A stretch of 64,000 nt of DNA from Roseicella aerolata. Lineage in GTDB: Bacteria > Pseudomonadota > Alphaproteobacteria > Acetobacterales > Acetobacteraceae. The stretch covers positions 124,001 to 188,000 of the forward strand of contig NZ_JAJAQI010000002.1 in NCBI RefSeq assembly GCF_020523605.1. The letters are read 5' to 3'. Under the pieces are notes generated by a model that saw only the letters and a list, made by a program, of their open reading frames with translations, did no database searches and had not been told where the DNA came from. The position numbers were made by a program, and so were the translations under genes. Shown piece after piece: positions 53,837-64,000 of this stretch (position 1 is its first letter; every line of letters starts with the position of its first letter).

Positions 53837-53933
53837 CCGTCTGATCTCGGATGGGCGCCGCCGGCGCCCGGAGCCGTGAATCGGCCGGCCAGACATGCTC
53901 TGCCCATATCGGGCGGGGCAGCAGGAGAGAGCC

Positions 53934-55339
<1,406 letters not shown>

Positions 55340-55340
<1 letters not shown>

Positions 55341-55567
55341 TGGAGGCGGCCCGTCATCTCCGGAAGCGCAGCTTCCAGCTGGCGGGCCACCGCACCTCGG
55401 TCGCGCTGGAGCCGGAATTCTGGGCGGTGCTGGAGGGGGCTGCGCGCCACCGCGGCCTCAGCCTGGCGGCGCTGGTGACCGAGGTGGACACGGCGCGCGC
55501 CGATCCCTCGCAGCCGCTCGCCAGCGCGCTCCGGCTGCATGCGCTGGCGGAGGCGGCGCGGCGGTAG
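55340..55567 (+). CDS. Ribbon-helix-helix domain protein
   Basis: A 75-residue protein of the RHH_4 type: the strand RSFQLAGHRTSVALEPEFWAVLE is followed by a helix with RGLSLAALVTEVD, typical of these short alphaproteobacterial proteins. Members may bind DNA or serve as antitoxin-like regulators, but no toxin is beside it. The start overlaps the fumC stop (TAATG), so it is translated after fumC. It ends three bases short of the stop of the convergent short-chain dehydrogenase gene. Confidence 0.8.
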
Positions 55568-55570
55568 GCG

Positions 55571-56329
55571 CTACAGCCCGAGGCGCACTCGGAAGGCATC
55601 GTCGCGCATCGAGGCATCCTGCCCGATCAGGTCATCCGCCTCCGCGCCGCAGAGATAGACCAGGCCCTTCACCGCATGCGCGACCGGGGAGAGGTCCCCG
55701 CGCGGGATCTGGCTGATGACGTTCATGCCGGAGGCACGGATCTTCACCTGCATCTCGGTGTCGATCGTGCCAGGCGAGAAGCCGAAGGCGCGGATGCCGT
55801 TCCCCTGCGTCTCCAGCGCGATCGCGCGGGTGAGCATGGCAAGGCCCGCCTTCCCCGAGCAATAGGCGCTCCAGCCCTCGAGCGGCCGGTAGGCGGCGCC
55901 GGAGGAGACATTGACGATGGTCCCGCCGCCCGCCGCGATCATGCCCGGCAGCGCCACGCGCACCGCATTGTAGGGGCCGACCAGGTTGATGGCGATGTTG
56001 CGCGCCCAGGCGGCAGGATCGGAATCCGCAATCTCCGCAATCGGTTCGATCACGCCGGCATTGTTCACGAGGATATCCAGGCCGCCGCAGCGTGCCCGTG
56101 TCTCGGTGATCAGCGCCTCGGTCGCGGCGAAGTCGGAGACGTCCGCGGCCATGCTGTAGGCCCTGCCGCCGCCCGCCACGATCTCCCTCGCCACCGCGGC
56201 CACCGCCTCGCCATCGCGCGCCGCCAGCATCACCGTGACGCCCGCGCCGGCCAGCGCGCGCGCCACGCCCTCGCCCAGGCCACGGCTGGCGCCCGTCACC
56301 AGTGCCGCCTTTCCCTTCAGATCCGCCAT
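55571..56329 (-). CDS. Short-chain dehydrogenase/reductase
   Basis: A 252-residue classical SDR. NAD(P)-binding TGASRGLGEG is at the N-terminus, then NNAGV, the catalytic Ser in VNVSSGAAYRP and the Tyr/Lys pair in SAYCSGKAG. The C-terminal FSPGTIDTEMQ is standard. The reaction (an alcohol/ketone oxidoreduction) and substrate are unknown. ATG at 56329 aligns with the family; the frame continues into the repeat-bearing gap upstream. A VOC-family gene precedes it by 118 bases on the same strand. Confidence 0.9.
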   Translation of the reverse strand: MADLKGKAALVTGASRGLGEGVARALAGAGVTVMLAARDGEAVAAVAREIVAGGGRAYSMAADVSDFAATEALITETRARCGGLDILVNNAGVIEPIAEIADSDPAAWARNIAINLVGPYNAVRVALPGMIAAGGGTIVNVSSGAAYRPLEGWSAYCSGKAGLAMLTRAIALETQGNGIRAFGFSPGTIDTEMQVKIRASGMNVISQIPRGDLSPVAHAVKGLVYLCGAEADDLIGQDASMRDDAFRVRLGL

Positions 56330-56345
56330 CCTCGTCTCTCCCCCA

Positions 56346-56392
56346 GAGCAAACGACGGCTGAGTGGCCCCACTCAGGCGACGCAGCTTGCTC
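56346..56392. repeat. Palindromic element, GAGCAA/TTGCTC variant
   Basis: Outer arms GAGCAA / TTGCTC and inner hairpin GAGTGG-CC-CCACTC, 47 bp in all, between two minus-strand genes. It has the same length and placement as the GAGCAG elements, with a one-base change in both arms that keeps them complementary. Confidence 0.65.
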
Positions 56393-56447
56393 ATCCAAAA
56401 CAAAAGGCTGGACCGTCTGACACGCGTCATCATGCGCGCCGGGCGGT

Positions 56448-56951
56448 CTATCGCGCCGCCGGGTACCAGGACTCCGGCTCCGGCCGCTGCCAGCCCGGTG
56501 CGGAATAGCGCACCTCGATCGTTGTGGTCAGGCTGCCTTCCGTCTCGAAATAGGCGAATTGGCTGCCGAGGTAGTTGCCCTCCATCAGCACCGGCCAGCC
56601 GCGCGCAGCGAATTCCGCCTTCACCTGCCCCAGCGTCCGGTCGCCGTAGTCCACCATGACATGGTGGATGCCTTCCCCATGGTCGCGCAGGAACTCCTTG
56701 TAGATGGAGGGGCCATCCAGTGGCTGGATCAGCTCCCACATCATCCCCTTCGTCCAGGCGAGCGCCAGCTTCATGCTGTAGGGCGTCCCGACGCCGCGGA
56801 TCCGCATATCGGTCAGCCTTGGCGGGGCATAGGTGTAGACCCGCCAGGGCCCGACGCCGAGCTTGTGGGTATATTCGGCCAGCGCCCTGTCCAGGTCCCG
56901 CACCACGATGCCGACCTGGGTGATGTCCTGCGCCAGCGGCATGCCCTGCAT
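56448..56951 (-). CDS. VOC-family protein, methylmalonyl-CoA epimerase-like fold
   Basis: A 167-residue vicinal-oxygen-chelate protein: ITQVGIVVRDLDRALAEYTHKLGVGPWRV start, an ELIQPLDGPSIYKEFLRDHGEGIHHVMVDYGD middle and a FAYFETEGSLTTTIEVRY end; pieces are cited by their ends. The GIHH histidine and late Glu are the likely metal ligands. Related to methylmalonyl-CoA epimerase/glyoxalase types found with SDRs in catabolic clusters. The start may also be three codons further in. Confidence 0.82.
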   Translation of the reverse strand: MQGMPLAQDITQVGIVVRDLDRALAEYTHKLGVGPWRVYTYAPPRLTDMRIRGVGTPYSMKLALAWTKGMMWELIQPLDGPSIYKEFLRDHGEGIHHVMVDYGDRTLGQVKAEFAARGWPVLMEGNYLGSQFAYFETEGSLTTTIEVRYSAPGWQRPEPESWYPAAR

Positions 56952-57310
56952 GGCCCCCTCCCCGGATGTCAGGCCATTTCAGGGACGAAGGCGGCACCTG
57001 GTCAATCGCCCCTGCCCGGCCGGGCTCCGGGTTTCCGGTGATCTCCCAGTTGCGGGAGCCCGCACGCTGACGTGTCCGCCGGACGGGTCGCGCCCCCCCT
57101 GGCCCGGGGCCATCATCCATACTGCCGGGCCCTGCAGCCGGGCCAGTGGACCTCAGCGACAGGTCGTTGCGGGTTTCCCGGTTGTGGGGCAAGCTTCCCA
57201 GGCCCGAGAGGGTGTGGGAGGAACGAAGCGGGACCCGTCCTGGCGCCGGGCGCAGGCCGTCGTGCCCCCCCGCTTGCACCACAAGATCCCCGCAATGAGG
57301 GAAACGTCCG
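56952..57310. other. 359-bp divergent gap, VOC gene to flavoprotein operon
   Basis: No gene is supported. The region should contain promoters for both directions. A self-complementary CGGGTTTCCCG-like stretch lies near 57170, but I see no clear -35/-10 set. GAGGGAA near 57299 serves as the ribosome-binding sequence of the TTG start at 57311. Confidence 0.45.
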
Positions 57311-59110
57311 TTGAAGCCCACCGACATCCGTAACCCGGACTACTTCCACAAGGTGGTCGACTGCCAGTGGGCCTGCCCCGCCCACACCCCGGTCCCCGAA
57401 TATATCCGGCTGATCGCCGCGGGCCGCTACAGCGACGCCTATATGGTCAACTGGCACTCCAACGTCTTCCCAGGGATCCTCGGCCGCACCTGCGACCGCC
57501 CCTGCGAGCCGGCCTGCCGCCGCGGACGCGTGGAGGAGGAACCGGTCGCCATCTGCCGCCTGAAACGCGTCGCCGCCGACAACAAGGCCGATATCCGCGC
57601 GCGCCTGACGCCGATTCCCGCCGTGAGGAACGGCAAGCGGATCGCCTGCATCGGCGCCGGCCCCGCCAGCCTGACCGTTGCGCGCGACCTCGCCCCGCTC
57701 GGCTACGAGGTCCATGTCTATGACGGGGAGAAGCAGGGCGGCGGCTTCATCCGCAGCCAGATCCCCCGCTTCCGCCTGCCGGCCGAGGTGATTGACGAGG
57801 AGGTCGGCTACATCACCGACCGTGGCGGCGTGGTGACGCATTACGGCCAGCGCGTCGAGAGCCTGAAGGCGCTGCTGGCGGAGGGCTATGACGCGGTCTT
57901 CGTCGGCTCCGGCGCGCCGCGCGGCCGCGATCTGGACGTGCCCGGCCGGCAGGAGGCCGCGGCCAACATTCATATCGGCATCGACTGGCTCTCCTCCGTC
58001 TCCTTCGGCCATATCAAGGAGATCGGGAAGCGCGTCATCGTCCTCGGCGGCGGCAACACGGCGATGGATTGCTGCCGCTCCGCCCGGCGCCTCGGCGGGG
58101 AGCAGGTGACGGTCGTCGTCCGCTCGGGCTTCGAGGAGATGAAGGCCTCCCCCTGGGAGAAGGAGGACGCGATGCGCGAGGGCATCCCGATCCTCAACTA
58201 CCTCGTGCCGAAGCAGGTGCTGCACGAGGGCGGGCGCCTGACCGGCATGGTCTTCGAGAAGGTGCGGGCGGAGTACGACGCCAGGGGCCGCCGCCAGCTC
58301 GTCCCCTCCGGCGAGCCGGACGTGACCATCGTGGCCGATGACGTGCTGGTGGCGATCGGCCAGGAGAACGCCTTCCCCTGGATCGAGCGCGATATCGGGC
58401 TCGAATTCGACAAATGGGGCCTGCCGAAGCTGGACGAGGTCACGCACCAGTCCACCATCCCGAATGTCTTCTTCGGCGGCGACGCGGCCTTCGGGCCGAA
58501 GAACATCATCTGGGCCGTGGCGCATGGCCATGCCGCGGCGATCTCCATCGACCTCTTCTGCCGCGGCGAGGATGTGCGGGACCGTCCCCCTGAGGGCATG
58601 CAACTCGTCAGCCAGAAGATGGGCATCCATGAATGGAGCTATGACAACGACGTCTCGCTCGACCTGCGGTACAAGGTGCCGCATGCCGAGGACGAGGTGG
58701 CGCTGCGCGACATCACGCTGGAGGTCGAGCTCGGCTACGACCGGGAGCTGGCCTTCAAGGAGGCCCAGCGCTGCCTGAACTGCGACGTGCAGACGGTCTT
58801 CGCCAGCAGCCTCTGCATCGAATGCGATGCCTGCGTCGATATCTGCCCGGTGGACTGCATCACCTTCACCGAGAACGGGGAGGAGCAGGAACTGCGCACG
58901 CGCCTGAAGGCGCCGGCGCTCAACCTCGAGCAGGCGCTCTATGTCCAGGACGGGCTGAAGACCGGCCGCGTCATGGTCAAGGACGAGGATGTCTGCCTGC
59001 ATTGCGGCATGTGCGCCGAGCGCTGCCCGACAGGCGCCTGGGACATGCAGAAATTCCTGCTCGAAGCCGCCAAGGCCGCGCGCCCCGTGCCGGCCCTGGC
59101 CGCGGAGTGA
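57311..59110 (+). CDS. GltD-like FAD/NAD(P) oxidoreductase with fused ferredoxin domain
   Basis: A 599-residue flavoprotein. An N-terminal GltD-type Fe-S domain (CQWACPAHTPV and CDRPCEPACRRG cysteines, about 18-72) precedes a two-nucleotide-fold reductase with FAD motif GAGPAS (115-120) and NAD(P) motif GGGNTA (246-251). The C-terminus is a 2[4Fe-4S] ferredoxin with ligands Cys502/505/508/512 and Cys562/565/568/572. Start is TTG: an ATG at 57295 is out of frame, and KPTDIRNPDYFHKV is where the family begins. It is followed within a few bases by the two oxoacid oxidoreductase subunits and would exchange electrons between their ferredoxin and NAD(P)H. Confidence 0.88.
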   Translation: MKPTDIRNPDYFHKVVDCQWACPAHTPVPEYIRLIAAGRYSDAYMVNWHSNVFPGILGRTCDRPCEPACRRGRVEEEPVAICRLKRVAADNKADIRARLTPIPAVRNGKRIACIGAGPASLTVARDLAPLGYEVHVYDGEKQGGGFIRSQIPRFRLPAEVIDEEVGYITDRGGVVTHYGQRVESLKALLAEGYDAVFVGSGAPRGRDLDVPGRQEAAANIHIGIDWLSSVSFGHIKEIGKRVIVLGGGNTAMDCCRSARRLGGEQVTVVVRSGFEEMKASPWEKEDAMREGIPILNYLVPKQVLHEGGRLTGMVFEKVRAEYDARGRRQLVPSGEPDVTIVADDVLVAIGQENAFPWIERDIGLEFDKWGLPKLDEVTHQSTIPNVFFGGDAAFGPKNIIWAVAHGHAAAISIDLFCRGEDVRDRPPEGMQLVSQKMGIHEWSYDNDVSLDLRYKVPHAEDEVALRDITLEVELGYDRELAFKEAQRCLNCDVQTVFASSLCIECDACVDICPVDCITFTENGEEQELRTRLKAPALNLEQALYVQDGLKTGRVMVKDEDVCLHCGMCAERCPTGAWDMQKFLLEAAKAARPVPALAAE

Positions 59111-59115
59111 CCGAG

Positions 59116-60951
59116 ATGCCGCGTGACGCCACCAACGACTTCGTCGTCAAATTCGCCAATGTCAACGGCTCGGGCTCGGCCAGCGCCAACCAGCTCTTCG
59201 CCAAATCCATCCTGCGGATGGGCATCCCCATCGCCTCGCGCAACATCTTCCCCTCCAACATCCAGGGCCTGCCCACCTGGTTCGAGGTGCGGGTGAGCGG
59301 CGAGGGCCATCTGGGCCGGCGCGGTGGCGTGGACCTGATGGTCGCCATGAATCCGCAGACCTGGGACCGCGACATCGCGGAGATCGATCCGGGCGGGTAT
59401 CTGCTGTACGACAGCACGCGACCCATGCCGGCCTCGCGCTTCCGGGACGACATCCAGGTCATCGGCATCCCGCTGACCCAGATCTGCAACGCCAACTACA
59501 CCGATGCCCGGCAGCGCCAGCTGCTGAAGAACATCATGTATGTCGGCGCGCTCTCCGCCCTGCTGAACATCGAGCCGGCGGTGATCGAGCAGCTCCTCGC
59601 CGAGCAGTACAAGGGCAAGGAGAAGCTGGCCAAGCCGAACCGCGACGCCTTCCATATGGGCCGCGACTGGGCGCTGGAGAACCTGCAATGCCCGCTCGGG
59701 CTGCAGCTGCAGCGGGCGGATGCCGTTGGCAACCGGATCTATGTGGAGGGGAATGCCGCCGCCGCGCTCGGTGCCGTCTATGGCGGGGCGACGGTCTGCG
59801 CCTGGTATCCCATCACCCCCTCCACCTCGCTGGCCGAGGCCTTCGAGCGCCACTGCAAGCGCCTGCGGACGGAGCCCGAGACGGGCAGGAAGCGCTATGC
59901 CATCGTGCAGGCGGAGGACGAGCTTGCCTCGATCGGTGTCGTCATCGGTGCCGCCTGGAACGGGGCGCGGGCCTTCACCGCGACGTCCGGCCCCGGCATC
60001 TCGCTGATGCAGGAATTCGTGGGTCTCGCCTATTTTGCCGAGATCCCGGCGGTCATCTTCGATGTCCAGCGCGCCGGGCCCAGCACCGGCATGCCGACCC
60101 GCACGCAGCAATCGGACCTGCTCTCGGCCGCCTATGCCAGCCATGGCGACACCAAGCATGTCGTCCTGCTGCCCGAGGATCCGCGGGAGTGCTTCGATTT
60201 CGGCGCCGCCTCCTTCGACCTGGCGGACCGGCTGCAGACGCCCGTCTTCGTGCTGCTCGACCTCGATATCGGCATGAATGACTGGCTCTGCGAGCCCTTC
60301 GCCTGGGATGACAGCCGCAGGCTCGACCGCGGCAAGGTGATGACGGCCGAGGAGCTGGAGGCCGGCCGCACCTTCGGGCGCTATCTCGACACGGACGGGG
60401 ACGGCATTCCCTACCGTACCTATCCGGGCACCCACCCTTCCAAGGGCGCCTTCTTCACCCGTGGCACCTCGCGCGACCGCTTCGCCAAATACACCGAGGT
60501 GGGCGCGGCCTATGTCGACAACATGCAGCGGCTGCTGAAGAAGTTCGAGACGGCGAAGTCCCTGGTCCCGCACCCGGTGGAGCGCCGCGCCGCCGAGCCG
60601 ACCCGGACGGGCGTGATCTACTACGGCAGTTCCTCGGCCGCGATGAAGGAGGCGCTCTCGGCGCTGGAGAAGGACGGGATTCATCTCGACGCGCTCCGCA
60701 TCCGCGCCTTCCCCTTCCATGACGACGTCCTGGACTTCATCGCCCGCCATGACCGGGTCTTCGTGGTGGAGCAGAACCGCGACGCCCAGCTTCGCACCCT
60801 GATCATGACGGAGGGGAATGTGGACCCCGCCCGGCTGATCCCCATCCTCCACTATGACGGCACGCCGATCACCGCGCGCTTCATCCGCGCGGCGATCGCG
60901 GATCGCGCCTCGGCGATGCAGGTCGTCCCCATCGGAGCCGCCGCGGAATGA
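59116..60951 (+). CDS. 2-oxoacid:acceptor oxidoreductase, fused gamma-alpha subunit
   Basis: A 611-residue subunit of the 2-oxoacid:ferredoxin oxidoreductase family (KorA/OorA-PorA type). The gamma domain is N-terminal (about 1-190; GSGSASANQLFAKSI), and the alpha domain follows with GNAAAALGAVYGGATVCAWYPITPSTS and the PTRTQQSDL block. Substrate is probably 2-oxoglutarate or a branched-chain or aryl 2-oxoacid; this cannot be fixed from motifs. ATG at 59116 has GGAG eight bases ahead; a GTG at 59107 overlapping the upstream stop is an alternative. It is coupled to the beta subunit by ATGA. Confidence 0.9.
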   Translation: MPRDATNDFVVKFANVNGSGSASANQLFAKSILRMGIPIASRNIFPSNIQGLPTWFEVRVSGEGHLGRRGGVDLMVAMNPQTWDRDIAEIDPGGYLLYDSTRPMPASRFRDDIQVIGIPLTQICNANYTDARQRQLLKNIMYVGALSALLNIEPAVIEQLLAEQYKGKEKLAKPNRDAFHMGRDWALENLQCPLGLQLQRADAVGNRIYVEGNAAAALGAVYGGATVCAWYPITPSTSLAEAFERHCKRLRTEPETGRKRYAIVQAEDELASIGVVIGAAWNGARAFTATSGPGISLMQEFVGLAYFAEIPAVIFDVQRAGPSTGMPTRTQQSDLLSAAYASHGDTKHVVLLPEDPRECFDFGAASFDLADRLQTPVFVLLDLDIGMNDWLCEPFAWDDSRRLDRGKVMTAEELEAGRTFGRYLDTDGDGIPYRTYPGTHPSKGAFFTRGTSRDRFAKYTEVGAAYVDNMQRLLKKFETAKSLVPHPVERRAAEPTRTGVIYYGSSSAAMKEALSALEKDGIHLDALRIRAFPFHDDVLDFIARHDRVFVVEQNRDAQLRTLIMTEGNVDPARLIPILHYDGTPITARFIRAAIADRASAMQVVPIGAAAE

Positions 60952-62003
60952 GCTTCCTTCCCAAGCCCAAGCTGCACCACCCGAAGCTGCCCACGAACGA
61001 GCTCGGCTTCACCCGGCGCGACTACGAGGGGGCGATCAGCACCCTCTGCGCCGGCTGCGGGCACGACTCAATCTCGGCGGCCATCATCCAGGCCTGCTGG
61101 GAGCTCTCGATCGAGCCGCACCGGGTCGCCAAGATGTCCGGCATTGGCTGCTCCTCCAAGACGCCGGACTACTTCCTCGGCGCCTCGCACGGCTTCAATT
61201 CCGTGCACGGGCGCATGCCGAGCGTGCTGACCGGCGCCAACCTGGCGAACCGCGACCTGATCTATCTCGGCGTCTCGGGCGATGGCGACAGCGCCTCCAT
61301 CGGCTTCGGCCAGTTCGCGCACAGCATCCGCCGCGCCGTGAACATGACCTATATCGTCGAGAACAACGGCGTATACGGGCTCACCAAGGGCCAGTTCTCC
61401 GCCACCTCAGACAAGGGTTCCAAGGCCAAGAAGGGCGCGGTCAACACCGACGAGGCGATCGACCTGGTCGGCATCGCGCTCCAGCTTGGCGCCACCTATG
61501 TCGCCCGCAGCTTCTCCGGCGACAAGGCGCAGCTCGTCCCGCTCATCAAGGGGGCGCTGCGGCATCCCGGCCCGGCCTTCATCGACTGCATCAGCCCGTG
61601 CGTGGCCTTCAACAATCATGAGGGCTCGACCAAGAGCTACGACTTCGTCCGCGAGCACAACGAGGCGATGAACCAGCTCGACGTCATCCTGGGGCGGGAA
61701 CCGATCACCACGGATTACGCCCCGGGCGAGGTGCGGGAGGTGACGCAGCATGACGGCAGCATCCTCCGGCTGCGCAAGCTGCATGAGGAGTACGACCCGA
61801 CCGACCGCGTCGCCGCCATGCACCACCTGCATGAGCGGAAGGCAGCGGGCGAGATCGTGACCGGTCTGCTCTATATCGATCCGGACCCCGAGGACCTGCA
61901 CTCGAATCTCGGCACGGTCGAACTGCCGCTGAACCGGCTGGACGATGCGGCGCTGGTGCCGGGCGCCGCGGCGCTGGAGAAGATCAACGCCGCGCTGCGG
62001 TGA
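60948..62003 (+). CDS. 2-oxoacid:acceptor oxidoreductase, beta (TPP) subunit
   Basis: A 351-residue TPP-binding subunit (KorB/PorB type). Cluster cysteines are Cys34 and Cys37 (LCAGCG) and Cys68 (GIGCSSK), and the TPP motif GDGD begins at 111 and ends in VENNGVYGLTKG. This domain decarboxylates the 2-oxoacid and passes electrons through a proximal [4Fe-4S] cluster to ferredoxin. It starts within the stop of the alpha subunit. A strong hairpin (GAGGGGGC-CCT-GCCCCCTC) ends the operon. Confidence 0.92.
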   Translation: MSFLPKPKLHHPKLPTNELGFTRRDYEGAISTLCAGCGHDSISAAIIQACWELSIEPHRVAKMSGIGCSSKTPDYFLGASHGFNSVHGRMPSVLTGANLANRDLIYLGVSGDGDSASIGFGQFAHSIRRAVNMTYIVENNGVYGLTKGQFSATSDKGSKAKKGAVNTDEAIDLVGIALQLGATYVARSFSGDKAQLVPLIKGALRHPGPAFIDCISPCVAFNNHEGSTKSYDFVREHNEAMNQLDVILGREPITTDYAPGEVREVTQHDGSILRLRKLHEEYDPTDRVAAMHHLHERKAAGEIVTGLLYIDPDPEDLHSNLGTVELPLNRLDDAALVPGAAALEKINAALR

Positions 62004-62012
62004 GACGCGTGC

Positions 62013-62031
62013 GAGGGGGCCCTGCCCCCTC
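62013..62031 (+). terminator. Hairpin ending the oxidoreductase operon
   Basis: Perfect 8-bp stem GAGGGGGC / GCCCCCTC with a CCT loop, 9 bases after the stop, followed by CGCGCTCCGTTTCTCC. A short T-rich tract makes termination likely. Confidence 0.65.
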
Positions 62032-62260
62032 CGCGCTCCGTTTCTCCTCCCCCCCGCCGGGCCTCGCCCTGGACAAGCCGGATGGCGGGGCACAGGCGCC
62101 AAGCTGGCCTGACGCCACAGAGAAGCGGCAGCGATGGCGCTGAGGCTTGTTCAACGGGGCATGCGCCCCTTGCCTCGGCCGGCCGCGTTCCCCGGGCCAT
62201 TGACCCGCCCCGGCCGCCGCGCAAGTTTCCCCACCCCTGCTACCCGGGAGGAGTATCACC

Positions 62261-63469
<1,209 letters not shown>

Positions 63470-63475
63470 GCCCGC

Positions 63476-63505
63476 CTGGAGGGGGGCCTCAGGCCCCCCC
63501 TCCAG
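63476..63505 (+). terminator. Strong hairpin after pcaF
   Basis: CTGGAGGGGGGCC / GGCCCCCCCTCCAG stem, almost perfect, six bases after the stop. A second hairpin, CCAGGCCA-GAACC-TGGCCTGG, follows at 63516-63536. No T-run, so it may attenuate rather than end transcription into pcaD. Confidence 0.6.
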
Positions 63506-63565
63506 ACCACCCCGGCCAGGCCAGAACCTGGCCTGGACCGGCGTGAGTCCAGGGAGGAGGGAAGA

Positions 63566-64000
63566 ATGTTCTGCCAACTCGGCGACATCGCCATCCATGC
63601 GCAGGTCGAGGGTCCGGCCGATGCGCCGCCGGTGCTGCTGCTGCACTCCCTCGGGACGACGCTGCACATGTGGGACCCGCAGGCGGCGGCACTGGCCCGG
63701 CGCCACCGCGTCATCCGCATGGACATGCGCGGCCACGGCCTCACCGAGGCCCCTGAAGGTCCCTACAGCATGGCCATGCTGGCGCAGGACGCGCTGGCGC
63801 TGCTGGACGCGCTCGGCATCGAGCGCGCGCATGTCGGCGGCGTCTCCATCGGCGGCCGCATCGCCCTGCAGATGGCGGCCATGGCACCGCAGCGCGTCCT
63901 CTCCCTCATGCCCTGCGACACCGCGCTGGAATTCGGCGGTGCCGCCGGCTGGCAGGAACGCATCGACATGGTGACCGCCGGCGGCGTCCGTGCGGTGGCG
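63566..64000 (+). CDS. pcaD: 3-oxoadipate enol-lactonase (partial, runs off window)
   Basis: The first 145 codons of an alpha/beta hydrolase: MFCQLGDIAIHAQVEG start, oxyanion strand VLLLHSLGTTLHMWDP, RMDMRGHGLT and nucleophile Ser94 in GGVSIGGRIAL. This is the usual N-terminal half of PcaD, which opens 3-oxoadipate enol-lactone. An AGGGAGGAGG site lies ahead of the ATG. The gene continues beyond 64000. With pcaF it marks the beta-ketoadipate pathway; the order pcaF-pcaD is common. Confidence 0.88.
   Translation, partial: MFCQLGDIAIHAQVEGPADAPPVLLLHSLGTTLHMWDPQAAALARRHRVIRMDMRGHGLTEAPEGPYSMAMLAQDALALLDALGIERAHVGGVSIGGRIALQMAAMAPQRVLSLMPCDTALEFGGAAGWQERIDMVTAGGVRAVA

Noticed and set aside
57295-57310. 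ATG start for the flavoprotein gene at 57295
   Set aside because: It is out of frame with the gene. The TTG at 57311 gives the conserved KPTDIRNPDYFHKV start and has GAGGGAA ahead.

Overview
This window comes from a very GC-rich (about 70%) alphaproteobacterial chromosome. A Roseomonas-like member of the Acetobacteraceae is the best guess. The evidence is the GC content, the miaA-ilvBNC, degP-hflC-hflK and mrp sets, thyX in place of thyA, HWE-family histidine kinases, and a two-piece (circularly permuted) tmRNA gene, which is an alphaproteobacterial trait. About 60 protein genes were called. No tRNA, rRNA, CRISPR array, insertion sequence or prophage gene was found.

Layout. 255-4464 (minus strand): DUF457-type membrane protein, hot-dog thioesterase, family-2 O-methyltransferase, HD hydrolase, metallo-beta-lactamase-fold hydrolase; then a plus-strand EamA exporter. 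5611-5853: two tandem copies of a 122-bp unit. 5854-12303 (minus): a coupled SMC-like ATPase/Mre11-like nuclease pair (YhaN/YhaO type), then a coupled asparaginase-family protein and cysteine hydrolase. 12480-18916 (plus): PoxB-like thiamine-diphosphate enzyme, AtzG-like subunit plus amidase, ureidoglycine aminohydrolase (allE), fatty-acid desaturase, alpha/beta hydrolase. 18917-21306 (minus): lone receiver and GAF-PAS-PAS HWE kinase. 21657-24590 (plus): a complete class I P450 system, ferredoxin reductase + [2Fe-2S] ferredoxin + CYP153-type P450. 24718-28963: secreted lectin-like protein, pdxA-pdxJ, small secreted protein, LLM-class flavin monooxygenase. 29128-34681 (minus): miaA, ilvB, ilvN, ilvC and the allantoinase-like puuE.

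34765-44404: serB, a large membrane multi-PAS HWE kinase overlapping it tail to tail, degP, hflC, hflK and the divergent mrp. 44631-48230 (minus): small secreted protein, ribokinase, and a four-gene run led by thyX with two small membrane proteins and an HD nucleotidase. 48501-50571: M20 amidohydrolase, permuted tmRNA (ssrA, tag ANDNDALAVAA) and sspB, so the tag and the adaptor that recognises it sit side by side. 50878-55567: class I fumarase, three small proteins including RidA, class II fumarase (fumC), ribbon-helix-helix protein. 55571-56951: a short-chain dehydrogenase and a VOC protein. 57311-62003: a GltD-like flavoprotein with fused ferredoxin domains, coupled to the two subunits of a 2-oxoacid:acceptor oxidoreductase. 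62261-64000: pcaF and the start of pcaD, the edge of a beta-ketoadipate pathway cluster.

Non-coding structure. Several intergenic gaps hold palindromes of about 40-50 bp that fall into at least two sequence families. One is bracketed by GAGCAG/CTGCTC. The other is built on CAGCGGATTGC, and one of its copies supplies the last codons of pdxJ. They look like a dispersed repeat family of this genome. Starts were chosen from overlap with upstream stops, visible ribosome-binding sequences and family alignment from memory; no database search was run.
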